A stretch of DNA of 64,000 bases, taken from Escarpia spicata. Taxonomy: Eukaryota; Annelida; Polychaeta; Sabellida; Siboglinidae. The notes below the pieces were generated by a model. It was given only the letters and a program-made list of their open reading frames with translations, did not search any database and was not told the origin of the DNA. The position numbers and the translations under genes are program-made. The stretch spans positions 50,634,181 to 50,698,180 of the forward strand of contig OZ023218.1 of NCBI GenBank assembly GCA_963995525.1. The letters run 5' to 3'. Shown one piece after another: positions 60,652 to 64,000 of the stretch. The first letter of the stretch is position 1; each line of letters starts with the position of its first letter.

Positions 60652-63602
60652 TTAAACTAGTACTTCTATGTCCCCATCTGCATAATCGTTGAGGAGTTGG
60701 TAAGAATAGATCTGCTCATCATTCTCGTACTTGATATTAAACCAGGTAGGATACCCAGGCACCTAGACAATAAACAACTTATTGTTATGAATTGCACTTA
60801 AAGAGTGAAAACATTGTAAATATATGTATATAAGTATATATATATATATGTATATTTAAAATATTATTAAATTTAAATTATAAAAATTTAATTATTACTA
60901 TATCGACAACAATGATTATATTTTGTATGAAAGCGCGTGCAACATGATCATCTGACACAAAAAATGTGTGAACAAAGAGCAATGCAACAGTAAACAATAA
61001 ACTATGAAAAAACCCACAAAAACAGTAAAAACCTCCTATAACCATGCAAACTACTAAAACTTGAACACACAACAGACAAATATAATGCAACAACAATAAT
61101 GAACAAGTAAAAATGCATAACCTTTCAATGCAACCACACACAATGGGAAAATAGCATGTCCAACAAAAAACATGCACAACACTTTGTAAAAGCATCAGCA
61201 ACATCCTTTTCAAATATGTCGAACCTGTGAGATGACTGTCCCCTTGTACCAGGTTGCTACTTCATCAGACACAAATCTGTGGCGGACACATTTTCCAACA
61301 AGAATGGGAGCCTGCTCTTTAGCGCCCACAGTTTGCGTTACTTCGATGGTGAATGAATGCTGTATCAGCTTCTTCAAGTTGTCTGCAAGTTCTTGGTAGC
61401 TTAGGTTTACGCGACGATGCTCAATTGTCTTGGTGAATGCATATACATCTTTCAATGTTGGATCTGAAGGTTTCTGGCGAAGGACGTTTTGCCGGAAGGT
61501 GAGCTGCACTTTCAAAGCTTTGACCTTATCCGATTTCTTCATGATGGTTTGCAGAGTGTCATCGACTTGTTGGTTGTTTTGCCAAAGTCCCCAGTGAATT
61601 ATATCATTGGTCTGCTTTTCCTTTCTTTGCAGCTGTCTTGCCTTGCTTTCTTCTGCTTTCTGCAGTTTCTCAGCAACAGCAATTCTCCTAATTTCTCGGA
61701 TCTCGTGTTGGCGAACCTTGAAGGCTTTTCTATCCTTCTTGACTGACTTTCGAGCTCTCGAGAATATCTGGATCCTTTCTCCTGCTGTCCTTGCATCCAG
61801 CCACTTCGATGTTTGGTTATGGGCAAACATGACAAATGCTTCACTGGCAATGGTGGTGATTCTTGGTTTTTCCCTCATCAGTCGATCTAAGTGGGCGAAT
61901 TTGTTATGTTTTGGAATGCCTGTGGTTTTTTCTCTGATCTCTGTTGGAGCATTAGACCATTTCCCTCCTTCTAAATGATCCGAGAATATTCTCTGCATTA
62001 GGCGAGCCATGGCAGGCAGCATGATCTTCAAGATTGTTTCCACCTTGTCATCGTAATCATCCATCTCTGTTAATCTCTTGAAGATGACGTCATTTTCAAG
62101 TTTCTGTGCATTTGCAAATGACAAATGCAGGTTGCCATTCATGAAATCTTGTGTTTGTCGTTCAGCCATCACAAGGAAACCAATGATTTCTTGATAGTAT
62201 GATCCAATGTCCATCAAGTGGATGCTGCGATCCTCGATGCATGACCAGAGAGGTACTGTGACAAGGTAAGACACTAATCCAAGCGCCTTGCATCCGGCCA
62301 GATACTCTGGTATACTGAGATCGTATGCAACTGCCTTCAGTAGCTTGTTCTCGGCATTGCCCTCTAGGAAGACTCTGAGTTGGTCTGACAGATACAAAAT
62401 GCTGGCTGCATTACGGAACAAAATGTTGAAACGATTTCCTCGGAACGGCTCCAGTGGAAGACTGCTGAAACCCTGCTGCTTGGGCGCACATACTCCAGGA
62501 AGCTTGCATGGCACCCACTCTTCTCGTCCCCTCCATGAGCCACAGCCTTGCAGACGGTTTTCACAAGCCGCGTTGTTCCTGGCTCAGAGGCCTTGTGGAA
62601 TGATCTGTCCATGATGGGAGCATCCTGGTCGAAGAATCCTGCTTGGGCTTCCAAGAGGGAGGATGAAGCTGTCTCAGCTAAATGCACCAGAGCATGTAAA
62701 CCGCAGAAAAATTTGCACAATTTCCCAAGTGAAAGTCTCTCTGCCTCATTCAACTCATCGTAATGTTCCACAGTCATTGGCAGAATCTGTGTTCTGTATT
62801 CCTCGAGCAGCTCATTGAATTTAATATGTGTGCTTGCTCTATCCGACATGGTTGTTGTGATGTTCAACAACATTTTATGTGAGGTGTCATTGCTGGCTTG
62901 ATGCGATACATCTTCTACGTCACGGAGAATTTGCTGAAATGTACTGAGGACGTCCTGTCCAGATTTCGATGCAATGTCTCGCATACCGAGCACATACATA
63001 CGTCCTTCTGAGTCGTTGACATGGAATCCTTCAAATTTTTGTCCAAAGTTTGATGTTTCATCACTAAGCAAGGCCATGTTGGCGCAGCTTGGAAGTTCTT
63101 CAGACAGTTGTTGCTGGGCCAACACAAGACGCATGATGTTCCAATCATTTACCGTGGACTTACTTGGCAAGTCCGTAGCCTTCTTGCCAGCCAGCTTCAA
63201 AACACACTCAATCACCGGAGCAATCTGGTTAGTTGACACATTGTGGTTCAGCAGCTCACAAACGCATTTCTTCATATCAACAGTATACTCTCCTGCATCG
63301 TCTTTGGTGGTCAGTTCATCATCCACCATCTCCCTCAACCAGTAATTTTCAGCTAGAGTGTCATTTATCTCTTGTTGTTTCTCATCTAAGTTGCCTTGTA
63401 GATTACTGCACAGTTCGTCCACCTCAGTTGTTTTTTCTCTTTGCCTTGCTGCTTTGGAGGAGAGCCTTGCCATCTTCATGTCAATATAACGCATCTGAGA
63501 TGCCTTCCTTTTCAACTTAGAACGTTTCTTCTCAACTTCACCCTTCAACTTTTCATTCTTTTTCCTCAACACTCTCAAGTCCTTCTCCCTTTTTGTAAGC
63601 AT
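60652..63602 (-). pseudogene. Uncharacterised transposase-like protein: coiled coil, D..D..CxxH core, Tudor-like end; one frameshift
   Basis: Exon A 63602-61225, exon B 60762-60652 (37 codons, stop TAA at 60652-60654), intron 60763-61224 with GT/AG, phase 0. The first ~100 residues are a Lys/Arg/Glu coiled coil (LRKKNEKLKGEVEKKRSKLK). Then ALLSDETSNFGQKFEGFHV (Asp about 180), TTTMSDRASTHIKFNELLEE (Asp about 254) and KFFCGLHALVHLAE (C..H about 300-303), an arrangement reminiscent of RNase H-fold transposases. After a +1 frameshift at about 62465-62490 the frame resumes with SLPLEPFRGNRFNILFRNAA, a second basic helical region (KDRKAFKVRQHEIREIRRIA), and WYKGTVISQ joined to VPGYPTWFNIKYENDEQIY, a Tudor/SH3-like end. 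The open frame actually extends up to 63662, before the chosen ATG. I recall near-identical layouts in multi-copy uncharacterised proteins of marine invertebrates. The single shift could be recent decay or an assembly error. Confidence 0.65.
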
Positions 63603-63837
63603 TAGATTTTTTGTTACAAGGGCGGCTTTATGTATTCTTACTTTTGCAAGTTTGGCCTTGGATCAAGTCTGTTTACAATTACTTCGTCCGATGACCTACT
63701 TAGCTACAACCTCTAGCTAACTCTCTGTACAGCTTTGACACCGCATTTTATAATATAACATCGTACTAAAACGATATAATTGTTGTTGTCGACAGTTTTC
63801 ACACCATATGTGTCATTATAATGAAGTTGAAGCTTAC

Positions 63838-64000
63838 CAGTCGGTGTTGCATGAGCGAACATTGTGACTGTCCGACTCCGCATCATCTTCTTCGCTACCG
63901 TCGCTGAAACGCTCGGAAAGAGCGGAATTAGACGAATCATCCGCTGTAACCGTTCCCGCTAGTGGCTCAAAATCGTATGATTTCACTTGAATCTCAGGGA
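63838..64000 (-). CDS. First-exon fragment, P2X7 C-terminal-domain-like gene (start outside window)
   Basis: The minus strand from the window edge reads PEIQVKSYDFEPLAGTVTAD, DSSNSALSERFSDGSEEDDA and ESDSHNVRSCNTDW, reaching a good donor GTAAGC after the second base of the Trp codon. The layout (IQ.Y.FEP, acidic Ser-rich linker, N.DW at the exon end) is typical of the start of animal proteins with the Cys-rich domain first known from the P2X7 receptor tail, where ...DWC.C..C follows in the next exon. That Cys-rich exon is not found in the 240 bp before the coiled-coil gene; either it is elsewhere or the exon now splices to a different body. Confidence 0.5.

Noticed and set aside
60878..61213. 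111-codon hydrophobic minus-strand frame
   Set aside because: It lies in the intron between the two exons of the transposase-like gene and comes from T/A-rich sequence; no signal peptide or homology pattern.
61489..63520. Plus-strand frames of 71-123 codons
   Set aside because: Antisense shadows of the minus-strand transposase-like gene.

Overview
The window comes from an intron-rich, repeat-rich animal (metazoan) nuclear genome. The only clearly intact conserved gene is the C-terminal tail of a class VII unconventional myosin, split over 12 exons with canonical GT/AG junctions. The transposon mix (L2- and CR1-like LINEs, a decayed Ty3/gypsy element, a pogo/Tigger-like DNA transposon, many short inverted-repeat elements) and several animal-type 'transposon-like' protein families suggest a marine invertebrate, but the species or phylum cannot be fixed from sequence alone. 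There is no sign of bacterial gene organisation.

Layout. 1-10750: 3' half of a myosin VII gene on the + strand. Its introns hold an L2 LINE tail, a CR1 LINE tail, three related AGGAAG-ended elements, two GGCCAGACAC-ended elements, and two long-inverted-repeat elements with a tandem array in the middle. 10751-13440: 3' flank. 13440-16385: dead pogo/Tigger-like transposon (minus), with short arrays on both sides sharing a core motif. 17165-18900: AT-rich DNA, then a CpG-rich palindromic patch. 19292-22770: two broken transposon-like genes, the second joined to an inverted copy of its own 3' end. 22830-25440: decayed LINE (minus). 26887-29490: N-terminal gene fragment running into a 24-bp array of about 1.8 kb, then a small first exon with a strong splice donor. 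29539-33566: fold-back element, AT microsatellite and a split CR1-like LINE (plus). 34470-38720: broken gene fragment and a 57/47-bp array. 41655-44116: L2 tail and an internally deleted Ty3/gypsy element (minus). 45181-46620: twelve copies of a 120-bp satellite. 47758-52290: mostly non-coding, with a CRE-bearing putative first exon and a Tigger-like miniature element. 52422-58019: a predicted three-exon plus-strand gene whose last exon carries a HIRAN-like domain; its large intron holds a 51-bp array. 59313-64000: a CRE pair with an acidic reading frame, then a minus-strand coiled-coil/transposase-like gene with one frameshift, and the truncated first exon of a P2X7-C-terminal-domain-like gene at the right edge.

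The myosin tail is ordinary cytoskeletal motor machinery. Most other coding sequence is mobile or mobile-derived. The most striking structural theme is tandem arrays that lie inside, or appear to have grown from, DNA transposons or exon ends: a 47-bp array inside a TTAA-type miniature element, 24-bp and 43/44-bp arrays each framed by long inverted repeats, and a decayed ~52-bp array in which the repeated unit is a myosin exon end plus its splice donor. A second theme is repeated 5' pieces of transposon-like genes, including a promoter/first-exon segment present twice 23 kb apart.
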